DNA of 64,000 nt from Candidatus Woesearchaeota archaeon (GTDB taxonomy: Archaea > Nanobdellota > Nanobdellia > Woesearchaeales > B29-G15), in contig JAFCCU010000003.1 of assembly GCA_017610005.1 (NCBI GenBank), positions 1-64,000 of the forward strand, in the 5' to 3' direction. Position numbers and translations under genes: made by a program. Below the pieces are notes generated by a model. That model searched no databases. It saw nothing but the letters and a program-made list of their open reading frames with translations, and was not told the origin of the DNA. Positions 34,615-43,678 of this stretch are shown piece by piece (position 1 is the first letter of the stretch; every line of letters starts with the position of its first letter).

Positions 34615-37600
34615 TATTCGATACCATTTCTAGTTCTGTATATTCTTCAAAGTGTTTTTTCTCTTCTTTTGTGAAGTAGTAAATTTTATCAATTTCAGAA
34701 AATAACTTATTATTTAATGCATTATATTTACGCAATAACAGAGTTTTATCTTTACCAGACTTACATTTCTGAATTTTGAGTCTTAATTCTATTATCTCTT
34801 TTGTTGTTTTAGGAATAGATTCATACTTAGATTCAAATTTAGGGAAAGGTATTTTTGAAATAAATTGTTTACCATGAGAACCGTAACCCCCTCTAAATAT
34901 ACTAGCTCTACTCCGAACAAATGTTTCTATTATTGGATGAGATAAGATTCCAAAAATAAATAATAAGGGAGTATCTAAAGATTTGGATCTTAATGCATAA
35001 TATGGTCCATTACCTCCTCCGGTTATTGTAATATTATTACTATCTATATTATATCGTGGTTCTAAAGACAATACTGGCCAAATCATTTTTGGAGTATCAT
35101 TAAATTTTATTAAACTTTGAGATCTTCCAAATTGATACCAAGTTGTTTTATTTTGTATGCTCCTCTTCTCAAGATCCTTTTTAAAACTTAGAAGATATTC
35201 ATATGCAAGAGGATATTTTTTTTCCATAACTTTTTCTTCGATTAATTCGGCAGTTTTCTTATTTACATTATAAGGGAAAATCATATAACTATTTGCCTTT
35301 GGTATGCCAAACGGCTCCAAGATTACGTCATATAAACAAGGTCTGAGAATTAATTTTTCAATTTTGTGTTCTTTTCCATTTTTATCATCAAAAATAACAT
35401 AATCTTTTGATTCTTTCTTTGGTTTAATTATGTAAATTTTATCAGCACTTGTTTGCAAACCTACAAATATATCTGCGTAAGTATCTAATGTTGATAGATT
35501 CTCATCAGCATTCATTCTATCAAAAACATGTGATATTTCTTTAGGAACAAATACCCATGGATCTTCAGTTAGCTTATCTGCAGATAATTCACTTAGCACT
35601 TGATCTTCTTTCAATGCCCATTCATTAATCTTATTTACGAATTCGTAATTAATTTTACCTTTAGATTTATCTTTGTTCAAAATAAGAATACAAGTATATG
35701 TGGCAGTTTTTGATTTGAATACTTGGGTGATCCCAAAATGAGTAAGTAAATCAATGTTTGACTTATCAATAATTAATTTTCTCAAAGATTTACCTGCTTT
35801 AATAACAAAAAATTTGTGCGGAACTATATATCCCAAGATTCCTTGTGAATTTAAAAAACTTAATGACCGTTCTATAAAAAGGAAATACTTGTCATAATTA
35901 TTACTTTTTGAAGTTAAGTAGTTTGATTTATCGCTTTGATAGAACTCTACTTCCTTTGGAGAGTATTTCACCATGTTTTGTATCCTGATATAAGGTGGAT
36001 TGCCAACAATTATGTCAAATCCTCCCTCGTAAAAGATATCTTTAAATGACGTTTTTAAATCAAATGGATTAATAGATATTAGTTGTTTATCATCAATAAC
36101 ATCATCAGAAAAATCAAAGAAGGTTTCATCAATCAAACTATTTCCCCAATGAATATTTGAATCAAGTTTGGGTAATACTGGTTTTTTGAAAGTTGAAATA
36201 TAATGTTCTATCTCATCTTCAGTAACATCTTCTAAAAGTTTTACTAATAAACTGAATTTAGCTACTTGAACTGCTTGGTAATCAATGTCAACACCAAATA
36301 GGTTGTTTTCTAAAATGTCTCTTTTTTCTTTAAGAGTTAATTTCCATTCACCATCACTTGTTTTAAACACTGATGATTTATGTTTAGTAGGATTATTTTC
36401 TACATAATATTTTAATTTTCGGCTCATTAAGGCTTTAAATGCAGATAATAAGAATACACCTGATCCACAAGCAATATCTGCCAATTTAATTTTGATTAGT
36501 TTATCAATATCATTAGATTCATTAAATGAAGATATTGATCTATCAACAATTTTATCAACAATATAATCAGGAGTTGTAATCGCACCTTGTTGGTGAACAA
36601 TTTCCTCTTTAACACAAACTTCAATTTTTTTATTAATAAGCCTAATTTCTTTAGATAAGAATAGCTCATAAATATCACCAAGCATTGAAGGTTCAACAAT
36701 GGAGAATGCAAATGGGCTCAGCGGATAATATAAACTTTTAAAAATATCAATTAAGATTTTATCATCAAGTTTCATTTCAAAAGAAAGCTTATCTTCTATG
36801 AAATCAAACAAACCAGAATCGTATTTTTTATCAGCTTCAACAAATATTTTTTTCAATTCCCCATAATTTTTTACTTCTTTAAGCTTTTCATAATTTTCAA
36901 ATTCACGATCTTCACATATTCTTAGAAAAATGATTCTATTTATTGTTTGTTGAACTAAAAAATTAATTTGATCAATTGGTAATTTAGTATTATTTTTAAC
37001 TATATTTTTAGCAATATTTACTCTCCATTCTTCAATCTGATTCAAAAAATATTGATCAAATAATTCAATTCCTTTTACAGGTTTATTTTTAGGAAAAAGA
37101 TTCAGCAGAGATCCATTGATAATTTCTTCTTTCGAAATTAGAGATTTTATTTCATCAAATTTATCCACATATTCATCATATGAATATATTACATAACGAG
37201 CATTTTTTTCGGAATCATCTGCTTTTGGTCTAAATCTAGTATCATACACAACTAAATTTTCAAAATTAAAGAGGATAGATATAGATAAATTAGCGTTCCA
37301 ACCATAACGTCTTACTTGAAAAGCTGATGGTTTTGATGTAGTAATATTAACAAATGGTTTTTTAGCTTCTACAAAAAGTACTCTAGAAGCGTTCAGTCTT
37401 AAAGTATAATCTGGTTTCTTCTTGTGTTTTTCTTCATCTATCTCTATGGATTCTTCTTGTACCACATCACGGAAAAAATGAAGCTGCCTTTCTTTATTTG
37501 AAACATCCCAACCCATTATTTCCAAGAATGAATTAATAAAATCAGTTCTAACTTGTGTTTCATTATATGTTTTTTTAAGATATTCTTCCCTATTTGATTC

Positions 37601-37651
37601 ATAGAGATCCACAAGCTTTTTCATACCTTCTTTATCATGAGTTATCTCCAT
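34604..37651 (-). CDS. type IIG-like restriction-modification protein (nuclease plus methyltransferase)
   Basis: 1015 residues. The N-terminal domain has a PD-(D/E)XK site: KKPDYTLRL (Asp81) and VLFVEAKKP (Glu95, Lys97). The central methyltransferase has motif I LADIACGSGVFLLSAF (about 392-407) and motif IV GNPPYIRIQNM (about 545-555). A C-terminal target recognition region follows (about 700-1000). This is the single-chain endonuclease/methyltransferase layout of Eco57I-type enzymes. Its ATG overlaps the stop of the upstream RHH gene by one base (TAATG), so it is translationally coupled to a probable repressor. It is the first large gene of the cargo operon. Confidence 0.85.
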   Translation of the reverse strand: MEITHDKEGMKKLVDLYESNREEYLKKTYNETQVRTDFINSFLEIMGWDVSNKERQLHFFRDVVQEESIEIDEEKHKKKPDYTLRLNASRVLFVEAKKPFVNITTSKPSAFQVRRYGWNANLSISILFNFENLVVYDTRFRPKADDSEKNARYVIYSYDEYVDKFDEIKSLISKEEIINGSLLNLFPKNKPVKGIELFDQYFLNQIEEWRVNIAKNIVKNNTKLPIDQINFLVQQTINRIIFLRICEDREFENYEKLKEVKNYGELKKIFVEADKKYDSGLFDFIEDKLSFEMKLDDKILIDIFKSLYYPLSPFAFSIVEPSMLGDIYELFLSKEIRLINKKIEVCVKEEIVHQQGAITTPDYIVDKIVDRSISSFNESNDIDKLIKIKLADIACGSGVFLLSAFKALMSRKLKYYVENNPTKHKSSVFKTSDGEWKLTLKEKRDILENNLFGVDIDYQAVQVAKFSLLVKLLEDVTEDEIEHYISTFKKPVLPKLDSNIHWGNSLIDETFFDFSDDVIDDKQLISINPFDLKTSFKDIFYEGGFDIIVGNPPYIRIQNMVKYSPKEVEFYQSDKSNYLTSKSNNYDKYFLFIERSLSFLNSQGILGYIVPHKFFVIKAGKSLRKLIIDKSNIDLLTHFGITQVFKSKTATYTCILILNKDKSKGKINYEFVNKINEWALKEDQVLSELSADKLTEDPWVFVPKEISHVFDRMNADENLSTLDTYADIFVGLQTSADKIYIIKPKKESKDYVIFDDKNGKEHKIEKLILRPCLYDVILEPFGIPKANSYMIFPYNVNKKTAELIEEKVMEKKYPLAYEYLLSFKKDLEKRSIQNKTTWYQFGRSQSLIKFNDTPKMIWPVLSLEPRYNIDSNNITITGGGNGPYYALRSKSLDTPLLFIFGILSHPIIETFVRSRASIFRGGYGSHGKQFISKIPFPKFESKYESIPKTTKEIIELRLKIQKCKSGKDKTLLLRKYNALNNKLFSEIDKIYYFTKEEKKHFEEYTELEMVSNNES

Positions 37652-37797
37652 TATTGGTCTCCCCCATCTTCCGATATTTGTTTTTCCATTAGAATTTCAA
37701 ATTGTCGTGACACAATCCAACCTTTATTTTTACAGAATTCTTTGTATTTATCATAAAGTTCTTCATTAACTCGAAGAGTCACGTTTTTTGTTGCCAT
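37651..37797 (-). CDS. small ribbon-helix-helix regulator heading the cargo operon
   Basis: 48 residues, MATKNVTLRVNEELYDKY at the start: a short beta strand (KNVTLRV) followed by two helices, the MetJ/Arc (RHH) fold. RHH proteins bind DNA as dimers and often repress their own operon. The ribosome binding site GAGGGGG lies about 7 nt before the ATG. The stop and the next start overlap by one base. An imperfect palindrome lies about 40-57 nt upstream, a plausible operator. The gene is short but its fold signature and coupling make it convincing. Confidence 0.8.
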   Translation of the reverse strand: MATKNVTLRVNEELYDKYKEFCKNKGWIVSRQFEILMEKQISEDGGDQ

Positions 37798-37836
37798 TTT
37801 TAGCCCCCTCTGGATGTGTTGATTAGTATAGTTATT

Positions 37837-37854
37837 ACAATTGATTACATTTGT
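37837..37854. promoter_or_regulatory. candidate operator for the cargo operon
   Basis: Imperfect palindrome ACAATTG-ATTA-CATTTGT (half-site ACAAWTG) lying next to a TATA-like TTTATATAC (minus strand, about 37852-37860). A regulator bound here would cover the promoter of the RHH-led operon. Binding by the RHH protein is inference. Confidence 0.4.
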
Positions 37855-37951
37855 ATATAAATGTTGTGATGTGAGTGATATTTAAGAGAAATCAGGAACG
37901 TTTTTACTGACAAGTCAATTTGATTTAATCCTTAATCCCATTCTTTAATCC

Positions 37952-39142
37952 CTAAAAAGTGCTTATTAATCTCTCAAGAACATGTTTATTTAGGCTAAAT
38001 GGCTTATTATTGCGTGCATTTTTCTTCATGTAATGCAGTGTTCCTCTAGAAAACCCTAGTTTCCCCCATTGTGTATAACTTACGTCAAGGATTTTTTTAC
38101 GAATTTCTGCGGTATCAATACGAATTAAAGGTTCATGAGGTGTTGTAAAGTCAAGTTTCTTGCGTTTTCCAATCAGATAATAAGCTAATTCTCTTGCTTT
38201 AATCAATATCATATAACTCCAAGTTCTATTTCCCCCTGTATACTTAATCTTTGTATTAATCTGATTATTAATCTCTTCAACAAGCTTTTTAGCACCGTTT
38301 GGTCTTAATCTTAAATTGTAGTTTTCTGTTCGAACAAAATCACTTTTTTGCATTTCATTTCTTTCTATAAGCGATATTACGGCAAGATCTACTAAAAATC
38401 TAAATGGCTCTTGTAAATCATATGCTAAGCTATGTTTTCCTATGGTCATTTGATGTAAAAATCCTACATGGACATCTAATCCAGCACTATTGATGGCTTT
38501 TCTGCATTCAGCTTCAAGTAATGCAAATCCATAATTGAGCATTGTATTAATTTGGTCGCTTGCTCCTTTTGGATGTTCTATTGTTTTTCTTCCTTGAAAT
38601 TCATATTTGTCAGGCATTATTTTTTTGAATTCTTTCCAGTAATGAGATGCGATTCTACCTTCGACCATCATTAATTCATTGATTGTCTTTGCTTTCTTGA
38701 ATAGTTTAAGTTCTTTTGAGAAGTCAGTATTGACTGATTCGTATCGTTCATTTAACCAGTCTAGGACTGCTTGTGTTCGTAAGAATTTTGCATCAAGTAA
38801 TTTCCTTGCAATAATAATTCGTTTATTCATATCTCTATAAGACTCGTATTGTGCAAATTTTGTCTTTACTTGTACACTTTCTGGAGGGAGCATTGTAGTA
38901 AGTAATTTGCCATTCCAGTTAAGAATACTAACTTGTACACTATGTTTAATCAACCATCGAATAGAATCAATACTAATATTTCCATTCTGACCATAAATAA
39001 TTATATGGTCATATTCAATTCTTTTTGGTGCGAACACATATTCTTCTGGCTTTTCATCATTGAATTTTCCATCCTTTACATGAAGCTTGGCACTGTCTAC
39101 TCGAAGATTTATGCCATGACCATTTAATAGAAGCATTTTCAT
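37952..39142 (-). CDS. cas1: Cas1 casposase
   Basis: 396 residues. Casposon Cas1 integrates the element by joining its ends to staggered target positions. Cas1 landmarks: N-terminal beta domain with DHIIIYGQNGNISIDSIRWL, then the helical domain with catalytic Glu161 (EGRIASHYWKEF), His230 (HVGFLHQ) and Asp242/Glu245 (LAYDLQEPFRF). An extra C-terminal helix-turn-helix of about 60 residues (ILDVSYTQWGKLGFSRGTLH) is typical of casposases and absent from most CRISPR Cas1. Start: an ATG at 39157 also exists, but ATG 39142 makes a 4-nt ATGA overlap with the upstream gene and has GGGGGGA before it. All catalytic residues are present. Confidence 0.95.
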   Translation of the reverse strand: MKMLLLNGHGINLRVDSAKLHVKDGKFNDEKPEEYVFAPKRIEYDHIIIYGQNGNISIDSIRWLIKHSVQVSILNWNGKLLTTMLPPESVQVKTKFAQYESYRDMNKRIIIARKLLDAKFLRTQAVLDWLNERYESVNTDFSKELKLFKKAKTINELMMVEGRIASHYWKEFKKIMPDKYEFQGRKTIEHPKGASDQINTMLNYGFALLEAECRKAINSAGLDVHVGFLHQMTIGKHSLAYDLQEPFRFLVDLAVISLIERNEMQKSDFVRTENYNLRLRPNGAKKLVEEINNQINTKIKYTGGNRTWSYMILIKARELAYYLIGKRKKLDFTTPHEPLIRIDTAEIRKKILDVSYTQWGKLGFSRGTLHYMKKNARNNKPFSLNKHVLERLISTF

Positions 39143-39819
39143 TCTAATTCCCCCCATTTGAGATAATTATCAATTACTGATGAAAACGAAATTTTAGTGT
39201 TTGGATATATCAAATACAAATAATAATTTAGAAAGTTTTCAAATTTCAAATCTAAAAAAAGATATTCTACTATTTCCATTTGCTTATTTGTTCTTTTTTT
39301 AATCTGTTCAATTGTTTTATTTCTATATATGCGAATGTCTTTTTCTCTTACCCAAATATTCATTTTATTTTTCTCTCGATATGTACTGATTTTCAGGAAG
39401 TCAGTCAGGTTTTCGAGTATAGCTATTTCATCTTTTTGAGCTTTTTCTAATTTTTGTAAGATATACTTTTTTGATATAATCGCTAGTTTTGTTTTCTTAA
39501 GTTCATATATTTTTTTTCTATGTTCCCATTTTGACTTAACTAGCTTGAGGATTTCTAATTGTTGAAGATTCTTTGATATTTGTTGTTCTGTTTTATCTAT
39601 ATATTCAGTGTAATTTTTACCATATGTTGTAATACTACACATTATGATTAATAACTCTCCCAGAGATTTACTTGAAAATATCATTAAGTTATTTACTTTT
39701 ACAGTGCCTTTTTTTATGTTGTAATTTGACCAATTCTTACATCTACAACTAGGGCAAGAACTTGGTGTATTAGTTCTTGGTTTCCATTTATGTCCGCATT
39801 TTTTACAAGTATATTCCAT
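39139..39819 (-). CDS. Zn-ribbon and winged-helix protein of the casposon
   Basis: 226 residues. An N-terminal zinc ribbon (CKKCGHKW and CPSCRCKNW, about 5-29) is followed by a winged-helix segment (YTEYIDKTEQQISKNLQQLE, about 75-94) and a helical C-terminal half. Such Zn-HTH proteins are frequent beside casposase genes. It precedes cas1 with an ATGA overlap, so it may regulate or assist the casposase. It is divergent from the RHH gene across a 63-bp spacer with a symmetric repeat. Confidence 0.75.
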   Translation of the reverse strand: MEYTCKKCGHKWKPRTNTPSSCPSCRCKNWSNYNIKKGTVKVNNLMIFSSKSLGELLIIMCSITTYGKNYTEYIDKTEQQISKNLQQLEILKLVKSKWEHRKKIYELKKTKLAIISKKYILQKLEKAQKDEIAILENLTDFLKISTYREKNKMNIWVREKDIRIYRNKTIEQIKKRTNKQMEIVEYLFLDLKFENFLNYYLYLIYPNTKISFSSVIDNYLKWGELE

Positions 39820-39833
39820 CTGCTACAATCAAT

Positions 39834-39875
39834 TTATGTAATGTGTATTTCTTTATATGCTTTTCGCTTACATAA
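39834..39875. promoter_or_regulatory. divergent promoter with symmetric operator
   Basis: TTATGTAA (39834-39841) and its exact inverse TTACATAA (39868-39875) flank a central CTTTATATG / CATATAAAG element that reads as a TATA box on both strands. It is about 28 nt from the RHH start on the plus strand and a little further from the Zn-HTH start on the minus strand. One regulator could shut both directions of the casposon core. Confidence 0.5.
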
Positions 39876-39882
39876 TAGTACA

Positions 39883-40020
39883 ATGGAAACAATAACAATT
39901 AGAATTGATAAAAAGTTGAAAAAGCAACTCTTAGCCTATTGCAAAAAGAATGAACGAACAGCATCAAACACTATCAGATATGCACTAATTCAGTTTATGA
40001 GATCAGAAAAAGGTAATTGA
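39883..40020 (+). CDS. small ribbon-helix-helix protein of the casposon core
   Basis: 45 residues, METITIRIDKKLKKQLLA at the start: an RHH (CopG/Arc-like) fold with strand TITIRI and two helices. The reading frame extends upstream, but the ATG at 39883 fits the TATA element about 28 nt before it and the RHH fold limits. It starts the plus-strand core operon (RHH, 209-aa protein, HNH, polymerase). It is a likely repressor of the divergent promoter. Confidence 0.8.
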   Translation: METITIRIDKKLKKQLLAYCKKNERTASNTIRYALIQFMRSEKGN

Positions 40021-40021
40021 T

Positions 40022-40651
40022 ATGAGATTCTCACGTACTTTTTCTTCATTTGCAGAATGGTTAAACCAAGATCAGCGTACTTCAAGATATGCTAAAGAAA
40101 TCATAAAAAAGCATATTCTCTATCCAAGACTTACACTTAATGAGCTTCGCAACATAAGAATATCAAGTTATGATCTCTCAAGAAAGCCGTTTATATTATT
40201 ATCAAACAGAGAAATAACACTCAGACAAAAGGCATTACAAATTATTAATAGAATGAGGAATGGTGAATCTTTCAAAAATAGTATGAATGGAGTTGATATT
40301 TCTATAAGGGATGTAAAAAGACATCTTGGCAAAGCATTATTCAAAAAAAGAGGAAGAGTTCTAGCCAGACTATCTGATAATATTCAAAGACCATTACATT
40401 TCTATGAAAAAGGAGAACTTACAGAAATAATTACGAGAAACTTTCGAGATGCTTCAAAAGTTGCTCGATATATGAATGCTGTAAAAAATGCATTAACTGG
40501 AAATGAATCTAATCTGCAAGAATTCAAAGGGAAATTCATTATTGATGCCAAAGGTAAAAAAAGATATTTTGAGACTGATTTGAATAAGCTTCAAAAAATA
40601 TCTGAACAAATTGAAGATCCTGAATACTTCGAATTGTATTCATGGGAATGA
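40022..40651 (+). CDS. casposon protein of unknown function
   Basis: 209 residues, basic (many Arg/Lys), mostly helical, no membrane segment. It begins MRFSRTFSSFAEWLNQDQRT and has a basic middle (VKRHLGKALFKKRGRVLARL) that could bind nucleic acid. It starts 1 nt after the RHH stop and precedes the HNH gene. I do not recognise a family. Position between core genes suggests a replication or integration accessory role. It does not resemble a terminal protein in any obvious way. Confidence 0.65.
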   Translation: MRFSRTFSSFAEWLNQDQRTSRYAKEIIKKHILYPRLTLNELRNIRISSYDLSRKPFILLSNREITLRQKALQIINRMRNGESFKNSMNGVDISIRDVKRHLGKALFKKRGRVLARLSDNIQRPLHFYEKGELTEIITRNFRDASKVARYMNAVKNALTGNESNLQEFKGKFIIDAKGKKRYFETDLNKLQKISEQIEDPEYFELYSWE

Positions 40652-40712
40652 CTGATTAAAACTGAACAAAATGAAATAATAACATAGCGATAGCTATGAG
40701 AGGAAAATAAAA

Positions 40713-41024
40713 ATGAACAAAATAAATACAAAAAAACAGGGTAATTGCTTCTATTGTAATTATCCAGCTTCAAGAAAAGTTCCACTAGAAGGACATCATG
40801 TATTCGGTAATGGTAATTCAGAATTCATGATCTGGATATGTAATAACTGCCATCGAAACATAACAATAGGACAACAAAAAGGACTTCCTAAAGTTTGTAG
40901 AGAAAAACAAAAAGGTGTAAACACAGAGTTTGCATCACTTTCTCTAGTTCTTCATTTGGAAACATTAGGTAAAGAATATTCCAGAATACTCAAAGAAAAA
41001 ATGATTGAAGAGAATAAAAAATGA
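40713..41024 (+). CDS. HNH endonuclease
   Basis: 103 residues. CFYCNYP (about 9-15) and ICNNCHRN (about 44-51) provide two Cys pairs for zinc, and LEGHHVFG gives the H-H of the HNH site, with CNNCHRN supplying the N-H portion. HNH nucleases are a conserved part of family 2 casposons, where they may process ends or help integration. It overlaps the polymerase gene by 4 nt (ATGA). Confidence 0.85.
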   Translation: MNKINTKKQGNCFYCNYPASRKVPLEGHHVFGNGNSEFMIWICNNCHRNITIGQQKGLPKVCREKQKGVNTEFASLSLVLHLETLGKEYSRILKEKMIEENKK

Positions 41025-43678
41025 ATGCTGCTTATGTAAGAGGGTATTTTAAAAAAGTTAAAGAACCAATACAGAGAAAATATAACTTTGCAAAGAGAAT
41101 TAAAAAAGACTCATCATTAATTTTTGTATTTGATACAGAAACTACAATTGACACATTGCAAAATCTCAAAGTTGGATATTATACTGTACTGGATAAAACC
41201 AATAACACAATCATAGAAGTAGGATTTTTTTATGATGAAAATTATTGTTCAAAAACAGAAATTGAACACATTTTCAATTATTGTAAAAATAAAAGAGTAA
41301 ATATTTTTGAAAAATCTAAGTTTATGTTAGAAGTATTCTATAATTATATTTTGAGAAAAGGTGCTTTATGTGTGGGTTTTAATTTGCCATTTGATTTTAG
41401 CAGAATTTCCATTGATGCAACAACAACAAAAGGAAAGAAGTTTCATAATGGATTCTCATTCAAACTCACAGAAAATAAAGCATTTCCTCGACTAAAAATA
41501 AAATCTAATGGAAATGCATTTTCATTAATTCAATTTGGTAGTTCAATAATAAACAAAGGAAGGTACTATTATGGCGGAAGGTTTCTTGATCTACACACAT
41601 TAACAAAAGTCCTGACTGGAAAACATTTATCGCTAAAAAATGCCTGTGAAAAATTAAATGTTGATGGTTTTAAACAAGAAACAGAACATGGAAATATAAC
41701 TCAAAAATATCTTAAATATCTTGAAAATGATGTTCTTATAACATTAAAACTCTATCAAGCACTCGTTAAAGAATATGAATTATACTGTTGTCCAAAACCA
41801 CCCGAACAATTATTCACCCAAGCAACAATGGGTAAATCGGTTCTTGATCAAATGAACATAAAAAAATTCAGTAAACTAAATCCTGAATTTCCTGAAGAAA
41901 TACTTGGACTTCTAATGAATGCATATTATGGTGGAAGAAGTGAAGTAAAATGCAGAGAAGATCCTATAAAAATATCTCTTCTAGATTTTACCAGTATGTA
42001 TCCTACAGTCAACATTTTATGTGATATGCAAAAATACCTCTTAGCAAAGAAAATCAAAGTAATTGAATGCACAGAAGAAATAAAGAATATGTTATCATCA
42101 ATCACTATTCAAGACTTACAAAAACCCGCTATTTGGAAACAAATGAACGCTATATGCATACTAAAACCTCAAGATGATATTTTCCCATTAAGAACAACTT
42201 TTAACAAAGACGAACAAGGGAAAAACATAGGGATATGCTCTATAGATTCTCAAAAAAGAATGTCATACTCACTTGCCGATGTGATTGGCTCAAAAATATT
42301 ATCTGGAAAAATTCCCCAAATAATAAAAGCATACAAATTCATTCCTGAAGGAAAACAAGTAAATTTGAAAGCAGTAAATCTACTAGGATCACTCATAAAT
42401 CCAAAAAAAGACGATATTTTCAAAACAATAGTTCTTGAAAGACAACGAGCAAAAAAAGAAATGGCTAATCTAGAAAGGAACACAGACCAATTTAGATTAT
42501 TAAATAGTAAACAACTAGTCTTAAAATTTATTAGCAACAGTACTTGTTACGGTATATTTGTTGAATCACACCCTGAATTTGAAAGATCAAATGTTGAAGT
42601 ATATGGACTTGACGAGTTTATTGCAGACGGAGTTTTTGAAGATCAAGGAATTTATTTTAATCCAATAATGGCTGTAACCATTACAAGTACATCAAGATTA
42701 TTATTATCAATTATTGAAGTCCTACTAAGAGAACAAAATGAACAATATGCCTTTTGTGATACAGATAGCATGGCAGTCCCTATAGACACAGTCAATATGC
42801 TACAAGAATACTTTAAACCACTAAACCCTTACGGAGAAGAAATAGAACTATTAAAAGAAGAAAGGCACAATGTCTGGTTCTATGGAATAAGTGCGAAAAG
42901 ATATTGTTTATTTGAAAAAGAAGGAAACAACATCAAAATATTAAAACCCTCATTGCATGGACTAGGGCATTTACTAAATCCATTTAGTGAAAAAACCCAA
43001 TCATGGCACAAAACAATATGGGAAACAATTCTCAAACTACATTACAATATAATGAGTAAAGAATCATTCACACAAAGCTACGGATCACTCTTCGCAGTTA
43101 CACAAATGAAAATAAGCAATCAAGAAATAATGAAACGAGTAAAAACAATAAACAAAGGAAAACCATACGACCAAAGAATAAAACCATACGGTTTCGTATC
43201 AGTAGGAACAGGAACAAAAAAAGAAAACGGAAAACACATAAAACCAATAACGCCATTTAACAGAAATACACAAATAACAGCAAGAGAAGAATTCATGGAC
43301 TCACAAACAGGAAAGAAACTGAAAGGAACACAATACTGGAAAACACTCAACAGAGTAATTGAAGATTACATAGAACACCCAGAATCAAAACTAGAAGGAG
43401 AAAAAGGATATCTAAAAAGAAGACACATAAAAATAGATTCAATAACAATAATAGGAAAAGAAGCAAAGAAAGTATACATGGAACCACTAGGAATAACACC
43501 TGCAACAGAATTCCATAATAAAGAAGAGCTTTTCAAAAAAATACTAGAAATAACAAATAAAGAAGCAAAAAAGAAAGGAGTAACAAGACCAACACTCTGG
43601 AAAATAAAAGAAAAAATCAGAACAGGAAAAAATATTAATCTAAAAACAAGTGCAGTAAGAAAACTACTTGGATCTTAA
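41021..43678 (+). CDS. polB: family B DNA polymerase of the casposon
   Basis: 885 residues. Exonuclease motifs: FVFDTETT (about 36-43), GFNLPFDFSR (Exo II) and YLENDVLITL (Exo III). Polymerase motifs: A LLDFTSMYPTV (about 321-331), B LKFISNSTCYG (about 500-510) and C CDTDSMAVP (about 578-586). All catalytic Asp residues are present. In casposons the polymerase is thought to copy the excised element. The last third becomes very A-rich on the coding strand. It ends in a 4-nt convergent overlap with the 347-aa gene. Confidence 0.93.
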   Translation: MNAAYVRGYFKKVKEPIQRKYNFAKRIKKDSSLIFVFDTETTIDTLQNLKVGYYTVLDKTNNTIIEVGFFYDENYCSKTEIEHIFNYCKNKRVNIFEKSKFMLEVFYNYILRKGALCVGFNLPFDFSRISIDATTTKGKKFHNGFSFKLTENKAFPRLKIKSNGNAFSLIQFGSSIINKGRYYYGGRFLDLHTLTKVLTGKHLSLKNACEKLNVDGFKQETEHGNITQKYLKYLENDVLITLKLYQALVKEYELYCCPKPPEQLFTQATMGKSVLDQMNIKKFSKLNPEFPEEILGLLMNAYYGGRSEVKCREDPIKISLLDFTSMYPTVNILCDMQKYLLAKKIKVIECTEEIKNMLSSITIQDLQKPAIWKQMNAICILKPQDDIFPLRTTFNKDEQGKNIGICSIDSQKRMSYSLADVIGSKILSGKIPQIIKAYKFIPEGKQVNLKAVNLLGSLINPKKDDIFKTIVLERQRAKKEMANLERNTDQFRLLNSKQLVLKFISNSTCYGIFVESHPEFERSNVEVYGLDEFIADGVFEDQGIYFNPIMAVTITSTSRLLLSIIEVLLREQNEQYAFCDTDSMAVPIDTVNMLQEYFKPLNPYGEEIELLKEERHNVWFYGISAKRYCLFEKEGNNIKILKPSLHGLGHLLNPFSEKTQSWHKTIWETILKLHYNIMSKESFTQSYGSLFAVTQMKISNQEIMKRVKTINKGKPYDQRIKPYGFVSVGTGTKKENGKHIKPITPFNRNTQITAREEFMDSQTGKKLKGTQYWKTLNRVIEDYIEHPESKLEGEKGYLKRRHIKIDSITIIGKEAKKVYMEPLGITPATEFHNKEELFKKILEITNKEAKKKGVTRPTLWKIKEKIRTGKNINLKTSAVRKLLGS

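Noticed and set aside
37952-39142. CRISPR adaptation Cas1
   Set aside because: There is no cas2 or CRISPR array; the C-terminal HTH, terminal inverted repeats and the HNH and PolB neighbours show it is a casposase.
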